A DNA stretch of 9,505 nucleotides from Archangium sp. (GTDB taxonomy: Bacteria; Myxococcota; Myxococcia; Myxococcales; Myxococcaceae): assembly GCA_016793585.1 (NCBI GenBank), contig JAEUJR010000143.1, positions 1 to 9,505 on the forward strand, written 5' to 3'. A program made the translations under genes and the position numbers. This document shows positions 1 to 7,984 of this stretch, in pieces; position 1 is the first letter of the stretch; every line of letters begins with the position of its first letter. The notes under the pieces are model-generated. The model did no database searches. It saw only the letters and a program-made list of their open reading frames with translations, and was not told the origin of the DNA.

Positions 1-61
1 GAACGGTGTCGCTGTCACCGGCTCGTTCTGATTCTCCACTCCTCACCCAGGTCAAAACCGC

Positions 62-547
62 ATGCGACGTCTCTTGCCGCTGCTCGTGACGTGCCTCGTC
101 GGCTGTGCGACGACGAAGGCCGCCGAGTCGAAACCCGCTGACCCTGGCGCTCCGGCCGGGAAGACTGCCGACGCGAAGGGCGCTCCGAAGAAGCCGCTGT
201 TCGAGCGCCTCGGAGGCAAGCCCGCCATCGAAGCCGTCGTCGACGACTTTCTCGGGCGCGTTGCAGGAGACGCGAGCATCAACTCGGGCTTCGCCGTCGC
301 GCACGTGCCGCGCATTCGGCAGCGCCTCATCGAGCTGGTGTGCGTCGGCAGCGGAGGCCCGTGCACGTACTCGGGTCGCGACATGACGACGGCGCACGCG
401 GGGCAGGGCATCACCAACGCGCAGTTCGACACGCTGGTGGGCCACCTCGTCGCCACGCTCGACAAGTTCAAGGTGCCGGCGGCAGAGAAGGGCGAGCTGC
501 TGGGCGTGCTCGGCCCCATGCGTCCCGCCATCGTGGAGGAGCCGTGA
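62..547 (+). CDS. Lipid-anchored group-1 truncated haemoglobin
   Basis: A 161-residue protein with a short basic start, hydrophobic stretch and lipobox LVGC (Cys15), so it is probably an exported lipoprotein; a flexible Ala/Lys/Pro spacer (about 16-45) precedes the globin. Residues 46-160 match group-1 (N-type) truncated haemoglobins: LFERLGGKPAIEAVVDDF at the start, SGRDMTTAHAGQGIT around the proximal haem ligand His112, and a C-terminal ELLGVLGPM helix. Phe77 fits the invariant CD1 Phe. By eye alignment with the M. tuberculosis N-type globin, the B10 Tyr that stabilises bound oxygen is Leu64, and E7/E11 are Ile85/Leu89, so the distal pocket looks non-polar. Family members bind O2, NO or CO; the ligand here is unknown. 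The stop overlaps the next ATG by one base, so it is cotranslated with the cytochrome gene. No strong ribosome site precedes ATG 62 (only AGG near 50). The haemoglobin call is firm; the anchoring is inferred. Confidence 0.9.
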   Translation: MRRLLPLLVTCLVGCATTKAAESKPADPGAPAGKTADAKGAPKKPLFERLGGKPAIEAVVDDFLGRVAGDASINSGFAVAHVPRIRQRLIELVCVGSGGPCTYSGRDMTTAHAGQGITNAQFDTLVGHLVATLDKFKVPAAEKGELLGVLGPMRPAIVEEP

Positions 548-1947
548 TGAAGCGTGTGCTCTCGAGTGCCGTCGTGCTGCTCGCGGCGGTGGCGTCAGCC
601 GACGTGTGGATGGTGGCTCCCAAGCCGCGCGGCTTCGTGCGGTTCACCATCGAAGGCCCGCTCGACGACGTGAACGGTGAGACCCGCTCCATCTCGGGCA
701 ACTTCACCGTGGACCCGAAGGCGTGGGGTGGCGGCAAGGGGGTCTTCGCGGTCGACCTCAGCACGCTGCGCACGGGCATCGACCAGCGCGACGAAGACAT
801 GCGCGTCGAGTTCCTCGAGACGAAGCGCTTCCCCTTCGCGATTCTCAGCCTCGACAGCATCACGCAGGCGGCTCCCGCTGCGCTCGCCGTCGGAGCGTCC
901 GCCACCGCGCAGGCCACTGGCAGCTTCGAGGTGCACGGCGTTCGCCGCGCGGTCTCGATGCCCATCAAGGTTCGCCTCGAGTCCGACGCGCGCATGGTGG
1001 CGTCGGGGTCGTTCTCGGTGCCGTTCGCAGACTTCAACATCTCGCGTCCGCAGCGCTTGTTCCTCAAGCTGGGCGACACGGCTGACGTCTCGTTCGAGGT
1101 CGCGTTCGTGCCCAAGCCCGCGCCGAAGCCGGCCGAGCCGAACGTGGCGACCGCTCCGCCTGTCGAGAAGGTGCCCGAGCCGACCGTCGCGCAGGTGCTG
1201 CCGCCTGCCCCGAAGCCGAAGCCGAAGGCCCCGCGCAAGCCGAAGCCGGCGCTGCAGTTCACGTTCCTCTTCAAGGGGCTCGAGGAAGCCAAGGCCCGCG
1301 GTGAGCGGTTGTTCCACGCGCCAGAGACCGGCGGCCCCGGCAACAAGATGACGTGCTTCCACTGTCACGCGAAGAGCGACGAGCGCTCGGGCATTCTCTT
1401 GAAGGACGGCCACATTCGCGCGGCGAACACCATGTACAACGCGGGCCAGCGGCCGAAGTTCTGGAACGGCTTCGCGGCGACGTCGGGCGCGGCGGCCAGC
1501 ATCTGCCAGAAGCAGTTCATGAAGGGCTCGGGCCTCGACGCCGCGCAGGAGGCCGACGTGCAGGCCTTCATCGACGCCATCAGCCCCGACCCGGCGCCTC
1601 CCCTCGACTACGCGGCGAACAACTACCGCTCGATGGAGACGCTCTTGCGCGACCCGACCTCGGGTGACGTCGCGAAGGGCAAGGCGCTCGCCGAGAAGTA
1701 CTGCATGACGTGCCACCTCGATGGCCGCGTCGGCCCGGTGTGGGCGCCTGGTCTGTACGAGCCTGACTGGGTCGTGCGTCGCGTGCGCCGGCTCGAAGGG
1801 CACCAGAACAAGCAGATGCCGCCGTGGACCATCACGCGCCTGCCCGACAGCGACCTGCGCGACATCGTCACGTACCTCACCAGCAACCCCAAGGAGCCCA
1901 CCGTCTTCAATCGCAAGAAGGGTGGCGCGACGGGCGGCAGCCGGTAA
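547..1947 (+). CDS. YceI-like domain fused to a di-haem cytochrome c region
   Basis: Starting at ATG 547 gives 466 residues; the same frame is open further left, but this start has GGAGGA at 535-540 six bases upstream and a proper signal peptide (MKRVLSSAVVLLAAVASA, probable cleavage after Ala18). Residues about 19-190 are YceI-like: SGNFTVDPKAW, the DLSTLRTGIDQRDEDMR stretch, FLETKRFPFA, and GSFEVHGVRRAVSMPI. YceI proteins are periplasmic beta barrels that hold isoprenoid chains. A Pro/Lys-rich linker (about 190-236) leads to a cytochrome region with two CxxCH haem sites, Cys270-His274 (CFHCH) and Cys386-His390 (CMTCH). Met424 in KQMPPW is a likely axial ligand of the second haem; Met325 is a possible one for the first. 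The order barrel-linker-two haems suggests periplasmic electron transfer, perhaps involving a quinone-like ligand and the cotranslated globin; this function is inferred. The domain calls are firm. Confidence 0.9.
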   Translation: MKRVLSSAVVLLAAVASADVWMVAPKPRGFVRFTIEGPLDDVNGETRSISGNFTVDPKAWGGGKGVFAVDLSTLRTGIDQRDEDMRVEFLETKRFPFAILSLDSITQAAPAALAVGASATAQATGSFEVHGVRRAVSMPIKVRLESDARMVASGSFSVPFADFNISRPQRLFLKLGDTADVSFEVAFVPKPAPKPAEPNVATAPPVEKVPEPTVAQVLPPAPKPKPKAPRKPKPALQFTFLFKGLEEAKARGERLFHAPETGGPGNKMTCFHCHAKSDERSGILLKDGHIRAANTMYNAGQRPKFWNGFAATSGAAASICQKQFMKGSGLDAAQEADVQAFIDAISPDPAPPLDYAANNYRSMETLLRDPTSGDVAKGKALAEKYCMTCHLDGRVGPVWAPGLYEPDWVVRRVRRLEGHQNKQMPPWTITRLPDSDLRDIVTYLTSNPKEPTVFNRKKGGATGGSR

Positions 1948-1974
1948 GAAGACAGCTCCCCTCCCGCAGTACCG

Positions 1975-2007
1975 AAGCCGCCTGCTCGTTCAGAGGCGGC
2001 TTTGTTG
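1975..2007 (+). terminator. Intrinsic terminator after the globin-cytochrome operon
   Basis: AAGCCGCCT (1975-1983) pairs perfectly with AGGCGGCTT (1994-2002) across a 10-base loop. The right arm runs into TTTGTTGTTG. The hairpin lies 27 bases after the cytochrome stop codon and separates that operon from the ATPase gene. A T-rich pyrimidine tract also follows at 2021-2039. Confidence 0.8.
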
Positions 2008-2065
2008 TTGGGCGGAGCAGTTCCTTTTTCTTTCCTTCCGACGAAGCGTGCCGATACTCGAAGCC

Positions 2066-3259
2066 ATGACCCGACGGGATCGGCACACTGACCTCTTTGC
2101 GATTACAAGCGGCGGCTTGGGGCCCGTTCCGCGCTGTGAGCTCGAAATCCGACCACTGACGGTCTTCGTCGGGCGCCAGGGAACCGGAAAGTCGCTCATT
2201 GCCCAAGTTCTCTACGCCTTCGAGGAACTTCCGTTCCTTCTCGCCAGAGCGGGCGCAGAACGTGGTGCTTCCAAGCGGCCGGTCGCGGACCTCTTCCGTT
2301 GGATTCTGGACCGCCTTCGCTCGGCCGATCGCGCTTTCGCGACCTTTGCAAACCGATCAGTTCACGTCTCTTGGCGTCGCGGACAGGATGAGGAATGGCC
2401 AACGAGGGCACCTAGGACGGTAGAGTTTCATGCCTACCAGGTGAATCGAAGAATCACGCTCAACAAGACGACAGCGCGCTTCCTAGAGCAACTACGCGCG
2501 TCGGACCAAGCCCTTCACCACGCAGTGTTCTTTCCGACCGAACGGGTCATGACCTCGATGCTCAGGAGCAGTGGTGCTCACTCCTTGCTTTCGTTGCCAC
2601 TGACCTTTGAACTGTTCTCGCATTGGCTCGACGTGCACGTCGAGGCAGCGCATTCGTACCCCCAGACACTGGATCAGCTTGCTGTTCGTGAACTCTCTGA
2701 GGTCGCGCTTGGTGGGGTTGCACGTCGCCGAGGTGATCAATGGAAGTGGAGAGTCAGTAGAAGTCAGATCCAGTTCGATTTGGACATGGCTTCGTCTGGG
2801 CAGCGAGCCAACTGGTCCCTCGGTCATGTGTGCCAAGCGCTCCTGGGTCTTGTCTCCAAAGGCGACGTGGGTTCCCAGCTAACTCTCTTCGTTGAGGAAC
2901 CCGAGATTCACCTGCACCCAACAGCTCAGCGCGAAATGGTCAAACTCCTGGCTTTCATGGTCAATCGCGGTTTTCGAGTAGTACTAACCACCCATTCGAT
3001 GACTGTTCTCTATGCACTCAACAATCTTATACAGGCTGGTCTGTTGGGCGAAGATGAGAGCAAGGGTGTTCCGGAAGCTGAATTTCGAATCAAGGCAGCT
3101 GATGTCTCGGTCTACGCATTCGAGAGCGGAGTACCACCAAGGCCGCTTGTTGATAGGCACGAGTCGTTCATTGATGAGCGCCCCTTGGGGCAGCTTGCGG
3201 ACGAACTTGCCGCGGAGTTGAATCGAATCGGAACCCAGCGAGCGGAGCGGGAGCAGTGA
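2066..3259 (+). CDS. ABC/AAA_15-type ATPase (candidate defence or DNA-repair ATPase)
   Basis: A 397-residue soluble ATPase from ATG 2066. Walker A is GRQGTGKS (36-43); FFPTER (155-160) resembles the FIPAER motif of AAA_15/OLD-type ATPases; SSGQ (243-246) fits the ABC signature; LTLFVEEPE (272-280) is Walker B with the catalytic Glu pair, followed by HLHP; and TTHS (308-311) is the switch histidine. These place it in the RecF/SMC/OLD-like branch, which usually dimerises on ATP and controls a nuclease. No Toprim domain or long coiled coil is seen, and the protein is short for an OLD nuclease. The frame stays open to 1721, but the terminator at 1975-2007 rules out that start; an in-frame GTG at 2048 is an alternative. 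The ribosome site is weak. GC is low (28 of 60 bases at 2941-3000, against 45 of 60 at 6421-6480). Its end overlaps the nuclease-like gene by four bases. The ATPase call is firm; its biological role is not known. Confidence 0.87.
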   Translation: MTRRDRHTDLFAITSGGLGPVPRCELEIRPLTVFVGRQGTGKSLIAQVLYAFEELPFLLARAGAERGASKRPVADLFRWILDRLRSADRAFATFANRSVHVSWRRGQDEEWPTRAPRTVEFHAYQVNRRITLNKTTARFLEQLRASDQALHHAVFFPTERVMTSMLRSSGAHSLLSLPLTFELFSHWLDVHVEAAHSYPQTLDQLAVRELSEVALGGVARRRGDQWKWRVSRSQIQFDLDMASSGQRANWSLGHVCQALLGLVSKGDVGSQLTLFVEEPEIHLHPTAQREMVKLLAFMVNRGFRVVLTTHSMTVLYALNNLIQAGLLGEDESKGVPEAEFRIKAADVSVYAFESGVPPRPLVDRHESFIDERPLGQLADELAAELNRIGTQRAEREQ

Positions 3260-3834
3260 AGCTCTCGGATTTGCAGCTTCCATCAGTGTCTCAACAGAAG
3301 CGCCGTACGAGGGTCGAGATTCGAGACCAGAAGACAAGACAAACCGTTGCAGTTGAGAGCGATGACCCGCTCACAGGTTACCATCTCGACGTTGACGACG
3401 CCGACTGGGAGGAGGGTGAACCACACCCTGATGGTGTGATTGTGGGAATTGTTGATGACACGGTCTGGGTTTGCTTCATTGAACTCAAAGGCACACTGGC
3501 GGCCAAAGAGGGAAAGGAAGACCCCTCAGATAAGGCGTTTCGGCAACTTGAGGGAGGTGTGTCGCGGTTTCATCCGCACCCAGATTCCGTTGGTGAAGCC
3601 CACCATCGAGCTTGGCGCGTGGGCACAGACAGGCTCGACCTTCTACCCGCGAAGGATCACCGTGTTGTCGGAGTCGCTGTGGCCTACCGTCATGTGCCGA
3701 GGCCCGCTCCCCACAAGCCGCTGCGCATTGGTCGTACCCTCGTCCCATTGAAGGTGGTTGCCCTCCACGGGAACGTGGCCAATCTCGCCACAATCGAGTT
3801 CCGACAGCTTCTAGTGAGCGCAGGCCTTCTCTGA
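3256..3834 (+). CDS. Small PD-(D/E)xK nuclease-like protein paired with the ATPase
   Basis: Starts at GTG 3256 inside the ATPase stop (GTGA overlap), a classical translational coupling, and gives 192 residues. No named family is recognised. The centre looks like a PD-(D/E)xK restriction-enzyme core: Pro58-Asp59 opens a strand (GVIVGIV), a short turn (DDT) follows, then a strand VWVCFIELKG carries Glu76-x-Lys78, and a helix DKAFRQLEGGVSRF holds Gln97, where many of these nucleases have a conserved Gln. Spacing and predicted strand-turn-strand-helix order fit; fold and catalysis are inferred. The C-terminal part (RVVGVAVAYRHV, then TLVPLKVVALHG) looks like further strands. There is no signal peptide or membrane segment. 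Its stop is one base from the stop of the convergent regulator gene, with no terminator between. GC is low at first (29 of 60 at 3421-3480) and rises towards the end. It could instead be an inactive nuclease-fold adaptor. Confidence 0.75.
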   Translation: MKLSDLQLPSVSQQKRRTRVEIRDQKTRQTVAVESDDPLTGYHLDVDDADWEEGEPHPDGVIVGIVDDTVWVCFIELKGTLAAKEGKEDPSDKAFRQLEGGVSRFHPHPDSVGEAHHRAWRVGTDRLDLLPAKDHRVVGVAVAYRHVPRPAPHKPLRIGRTLVPLKVVALHGNVANLATIEFRQLLVSAGLL

Positions 3835-3835
3835 C

Positions 3836-5686
3836 TCAGGACTTCGCGGTGCGGCCGGGCTTGAGCCCCAGGCGCTCGAGCTGTCGGTAGAGCGTGCTGC
3901 GATTGATGCCGAGCTTCTCGGCCGCTTCGGCCATGTTCTTTGCGGAGTGAATGACGTCGAGCAGGTGCTGCATCTGGTGATTCACACCACCCGCTGACGC
4001 CGGCGCTGGAGTGAACGGCAAGTCCTTCACGGTCACCGGCCGCTCACGGCCCAGCACCGCCAGCCGGCTCAACACGTTCTGCAATTCGCGCACGTTTCCG
4101 GGCCAGGTGTGCCGGCCAAGCGCTTCACGCACCTCGTCGGTCAACTTCACCGCGAGCCCCGTCTCCTGCTCGATGGTGCGTGAGAGCTGTTCGACCAGCG
4201 CGGGCAGGTCGGCCATGCGCTCCCGCAGCGCGGGCACGTCGACGGCAATCACGTTCAACCGATGCAGCAGGTCGAGCCGGAACCGGCCCTGCGCGACTGC
4301 TTCGTCGAGCTTGCGGTTCGTGGCCGAGATGAGGCGCACGTCGACGGGTCGCGTCTCGGCAGAACCGACGGGAGAGACGACCCGCTCCTGCAACACGCGC
4401 AGCAGCGCCGCCTGCGCCGGCATCGGCAGCTCACCGATTTCGTCGAGAAAGAGCGTTCCACCATTCGCGGCTTCGATGCGGCCGATGGCACCTTCGCTCT
4501 TCGCTCCAGAGAACGCGCCGCCGACGTAGCCGAACAGCTCACTCTCGAGCAGGTCTCTCGAAATCGCTGCGCAGTTCACCGCCAAGAAGGGCGCCGTGCG
4601 TCGCGGGCTCTCGGCGTGAATCGACTGCGCGAACACTTCTTTGCCCACGCCCGACTCGCCGAGCAGCAACACCGGCATTGGCGTCGAGGCGGCCGAGCGC
4701 GCGAGCGAAACCGCGTTCGCCAGGCCCGCGCCGACGAGGTGCGAGAACCGATACCGAACCTGACTTGGAGGAGCCGCGGTCGTGCGCCGCGTGGTGGGCT
4801 TCGACTCGCGAGAGACGAGACACGCGCCGATGCGCACCGCGCCCTCCATCACCGGGTACACGCTCGCGCCTTCGAGCCAGCGCGCCTGCAGCGGCGGCGC
4901 CGAGAGCCCGGTGACGCCAGGCGGAATCTTCAGCCGCTCGGGCAGGCCGCGCGCGCTCGCGATGCTCGTCGACTGCAGCACGCGGCCTTGAGCATCCAAC
5001 GCCACCAGCGCGTCTTGCGAGTACCGCGCCGCCAGCTCGGCGTACCGCGACAACACGAGCGACTGACGGCGATACGAACGCGCGAGCAACGCCTGCTCCA
5101 CCGTCACGCCCAGCATGCGCGCGAGCTGCAGAATGCGTGGGTCGGCGCGCTGCGTGGGGCCCGACACGTCCAACGCGCCGAGCAGCTCGTCGCCCGGCCC
5201 GCGAATCGGCACCGCCGCGCAGTGCCACGGGTGCCACGCCGCCACGAAGTGTTCGGAGCCGACGACGTGCACCGCTCTGCCCGTCGCCAGCGCCGTGCCC
5301 GGCCCGTTGGTGCCCGCAGCCGCTTCGGACCAGTCGGAGCCGGGAATGAAGTGAATGTCATCGAGCTGCTCGAGGACGAAGGGGTCGCCCGCGCTGCACA
5401 ACATTCGCCCGTCGGCGTCGAACAACGTCAGCACGTGCCCGCTGCCCTGAACGACCTCGAGCTGCGGCGTCAGCACCGACTCGGCGAGCTCGCACCAGTC
5501 AGAGGCCTCACGGGCGAGCTGCAGCGCCTCTTCTTTGAACACGAGCGGCGCCGACGAGAGCGCGGGCGAGACGCCGGCGAGCAGCGAGCGCTCCCAGCTC
5601 TGCTGAATGTCTCTCAGCACGGGCGCGCTGGCGCCACGCCGCTCGAGCTGCGCTGACGCCGATTCGAAGTCCCGCTCATCACGCAT
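3836..5686 (-). CDS. AcoR-like sigma-54-dependent transcriptional activator
   Basis: A 616-residue enhancer-binding protein. The N-terminal part (about 60-205) is an AcoR-type GAF sensor, with [26 protein letters not shown] and a [16 protein letters not shown] strand; a PAS-like stretch follows (about 213-292). The AAA+ sigma-54 interaction domain (about 311-545) has Walker A GESGVGKE (343-350), the loop GAFSGA (390-395, canonical GAFTGA), Walker B TLFLDE (411-416), the LDLLHRLNV arginine-finger region and WPGNVREL. A Fis-type helix-turn-helix ends the protein ([18 protein letters not shown], 586-603). The start is well fixed: an in-frame stop lies at 5695-5693 just upstream, and GAAGGTGA (5700-5693) is a good ribosome site. 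It is transcribed divergently from the dehydrogenase, so it is the likely activator of that operon, sensing an alcohol- or aldehyde-related ligand. The effector is not readable from sequence. Confidence 0.93.
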   Translation of the reverse strand: MRDERDFESASAQLERRGASAPVLRDIQQSWERSLLAGVSPALSSAPLVFKEEALQLAREASDWCELAESVLTPQLEVVQGSGHVLTLFDADGRMLCSAGDPFVLEQLDDIHFIPGSDWSEAAAGTNGPGTALATGRAVHVVGSEHFVAAWHPWHCAAVPIRGPGDELLGALDVSGPTQRADPRILQLARMLGVTVEQALLARSYRRQSLVLSRYAELAARYSQDALVALDAQGRVLQSTSIASARGLPERLKIPPGVTGLSAPPLQARWLEGASVYPVMEGAVRIGACLVSRESKPTTRRTTAAPPSQVRYRFSHLVGAGLANAVSLARSAASTPMPVLLLGESGVGKEVFAQSIHAESPRRTAPFLAVNCAAISRDLLESELFGYVGGAFSGAKSEGAIGRIEAANGGTLFLDEIGELPMPAQAALLRVLQERVVSPVGSAETRPVDVRLISATNRKLDEAVAQGRFRLDLLHRLNVIAVDVPALRERMADLPALVEQLSRTIEQETGLAVKLTDEVREALGRHTWPGNVRELQNVLSRLAVLGRERPVTVKDLPFTPAPASAGGVNHQMQHLLDVIHSAKNMAEAAEKLGINRSTLYRQLERLGLKPGRTAKS

Positions 5687-5752
5687 TCGCCGTCACCTTC
5701 GAGCCAAGACACGCCTCCTTCAAGACGCAGCTCGTCGAGAGAACGCGCGGGG

Positions 5753-5798
5753 TTGCGACGCGCGACAGGTGTCGCTGCGACACGTGTTGCACGCGACA
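5753..5798. promoter_or_regulatory. Probable upstream activator sites for the AcoR-like protein
   Basis: The segment holds a perfect 15-base palindrome, GTGTCGCTGCGACAC (5769-5783), and a near-palindrome TGTTGC-AC-GCGACA (5785-5798). GCGAC occurs in one orientation at 5755, 5762, 5777 and 5793, the last three as GCGACA, with roughly 15-16-base spacing between those three. The palindrome centre lies about 90 bases before the start site predicted from the -24/-12 promoter, a normal place for activator binding with RpoN. Binding by the divergent regulator is inferred from position. Confidence 0.6.
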
Positions 5799-5840
5799 GC
5801 AGAGCGCTCCGCAACCTTGCGCAACGTCACGCGGGGGTGT

Positions 5841-5855
5841 CGGCACGAGCGTTGC
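5841..5855 (+). promoter_or_regulatory. Sigma-54 (-24/-12) promoter of the dehydrogenase operon
   Basis: CGGCAC-N5-TTGC matches the RpoN consensus TGGCAC-N5-TTGC at all positions except the first T. The key GG (5842-5843) and GC (5854-5855) are separated by exactly 10 bases. Transcription would begin near 5867, about 30 bases before ATG 5898. The neighbouring sigma-54 activator and the palindromes upstream support the call. Confidence 0.8.
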
Positions 5856-5897
5856 CTCGGGCGGCTGCGTCTCAACCCCAACCCTGGAGCAGAAAAC

Positions 5898-7420
<1,523 letters not shown>

Positions 7421-7421
<1 letters not shown>

Positions 7422-7843
7422 TGAGCGGACGCGTTTGTCGGGTCGACATCACCCCCGCGGCGGCCGAGCTGCTTCGGTCGCTGCAGGGCGAACACGGCCC
7501 CCTCGTCTTCCACCAGTCGGGTGGCTGCTGCGATGGCAGCGCGCCCATGTGCTACCCGGCGAAGGAGTTCCGCATCGGGCAGCGCGACGTGTTGCTGGGT
7601 GAGGTCGAGGGCACGCCGTTCTTCATCGGCGCGCAGCAGTTCGAGTACTGGCAGCACACGCACCTGACGGTCGACTGCGTGCCGGGCCGTGGCGCGGGGT
7701 TCTCGGTCGAAGGGCCGCGTGGGCTTCGGTTTCTCATTCGCAGCCGGCTGTTCACCGACGAGGAGTACGCGCTGCAGCAGGCCGAGCCGCCGCTCCATCG
7801 CGGGCCGCTCGAAGGCGAGACCGCCGTGTTTCGCTCGTTGTGA
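7421..7843 (+). CDS. DUF779 family protein, partner of aldehyde dehydrogenase
   Basis: A 140-residue soluble protein starting at ATG 7421, within the dehydrogenase stop. The frame is open further left but overlaps the dehydrogenase there. The hallmark HQSGGCCDGSAPMC (31-44) gives a Cys-rich cluster (Cys36, Cys37, Cys44) with Asp38. QFEYWQHTHLTVDCVPGRG (73-91) follows with His79, His81 and Cys86, then GAGFSVEGPRGLRF. This is DUF779, which commonly lies next to ExaC/AcoD-type aldehyde dehydrogenases. Its biochemical role is unknown; the conserved Cys and His residues would suit metal binding or thiol chemistry, perhaps helping the dehydrogenase or protecting its thiol, which is inference. The C-terminal tail (about 112-140) is Glu-rich and less conserved-looking. 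It shares the sigma-54 promoter of the dehydrogenase. Confidence 0.93.
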
Positions 7844-7850
7844 GTGACGT

Positions 7851-7867
7851 GTCCTCTGGCAGAGGAC
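7851..7867 (+). terminator. Short hairpin after the dehydrogenase-DUF779 operon
   Basis: GTCCTCT (7851-7857) pairs perfectly with AGAGGAC (7861-7867) around a three-base loop, eight bases after the DUF779 stop. ATTGAATTT follows, a T-containing but imperfect tail. Position and stability suit a terminator, but the missing T-run leaves its efficiency uncertain. Confidence 0.5.
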
Positions 7868-7882
7868 ATTGAATTTCCGAGA

Positions 7883-7913
7883 GGCGCTCGTCGGCAAAGT
7901 CACGACGAGCGCC
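7883..7913. repeat. 11-bp perfect inverted repeat (second hairpin)
   Basis: GGCGCTCGTCG (7883-7893) pairs perfectly with CGACGAGCGCC (7903-7913) across a nine-base loop. It is very stable but has no T-run on either side, so it may be a backup terminator, a 3' end stabiliser or a protein-binding palindrome. It lies between the DUF779 operon and the next gene. Confidence 0.5.
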
Positions 7914-7984
7914 GTTGGAAGTCGCGGAGTCATCGTCTCGACGAGCACTTGGCGCGCGGCGCACGTGTTGCTCTTCGGCTGGGC

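Noticed and set aside
4..20. CGGTG-N7-CACCG inverted repeat at the left edge
   Set aside because: The stem is only 5 bp with no clean T-run; it could be the tail of an upstream terminator but the context is cut off.
595..1803. Long open frame on the minus strand opposite the YceI-cytochrome gene
   Set aside because: It is Arg/Leu/Val/His-rich low-complexity sequence, the usual mirror of a GC-rich gene; the plus strand has clear domains and haem motifs.
1721..2065. N-terminal extension of the ATPase frame
   Set aside because: It overlaps the cytochrome second haem region and crosses the 1975-2007 terminator; the sequence is Arg/Ser-rich noise.
3440..3751. Possible frameshift inside the nuclease-like gene, with another open plus-strand frame across its second half
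   Set aside because: The main frame keeps strand-like, conserved-looking segments to its end (RVVGVAVAYRHV, TLVPLKVVALHG), so no break is needed.
4262..5656. 464-residue plus-strand open frame opposite the AcoR-like gene
   Set aside because: Arg/Ala/His-rich with no recognisable domain; the minus strand carries every sigma-54 activator motif.
5714..5720. AAGGAGG on the minus strand upstream of the regulator
   Set aside because: The nearest in-frame start behind it (TTG 5707) hits a stop at 5695-5693, so it does not serve the regulator gene.
5607..5897. N-terminal extension of the aldehyde dehydrogenase
   Set aside because: It would run through the regulator gene start, the palindromes and the -24/-12 promoter; ATG 5898 has a good ribosome site and matches the family's start.
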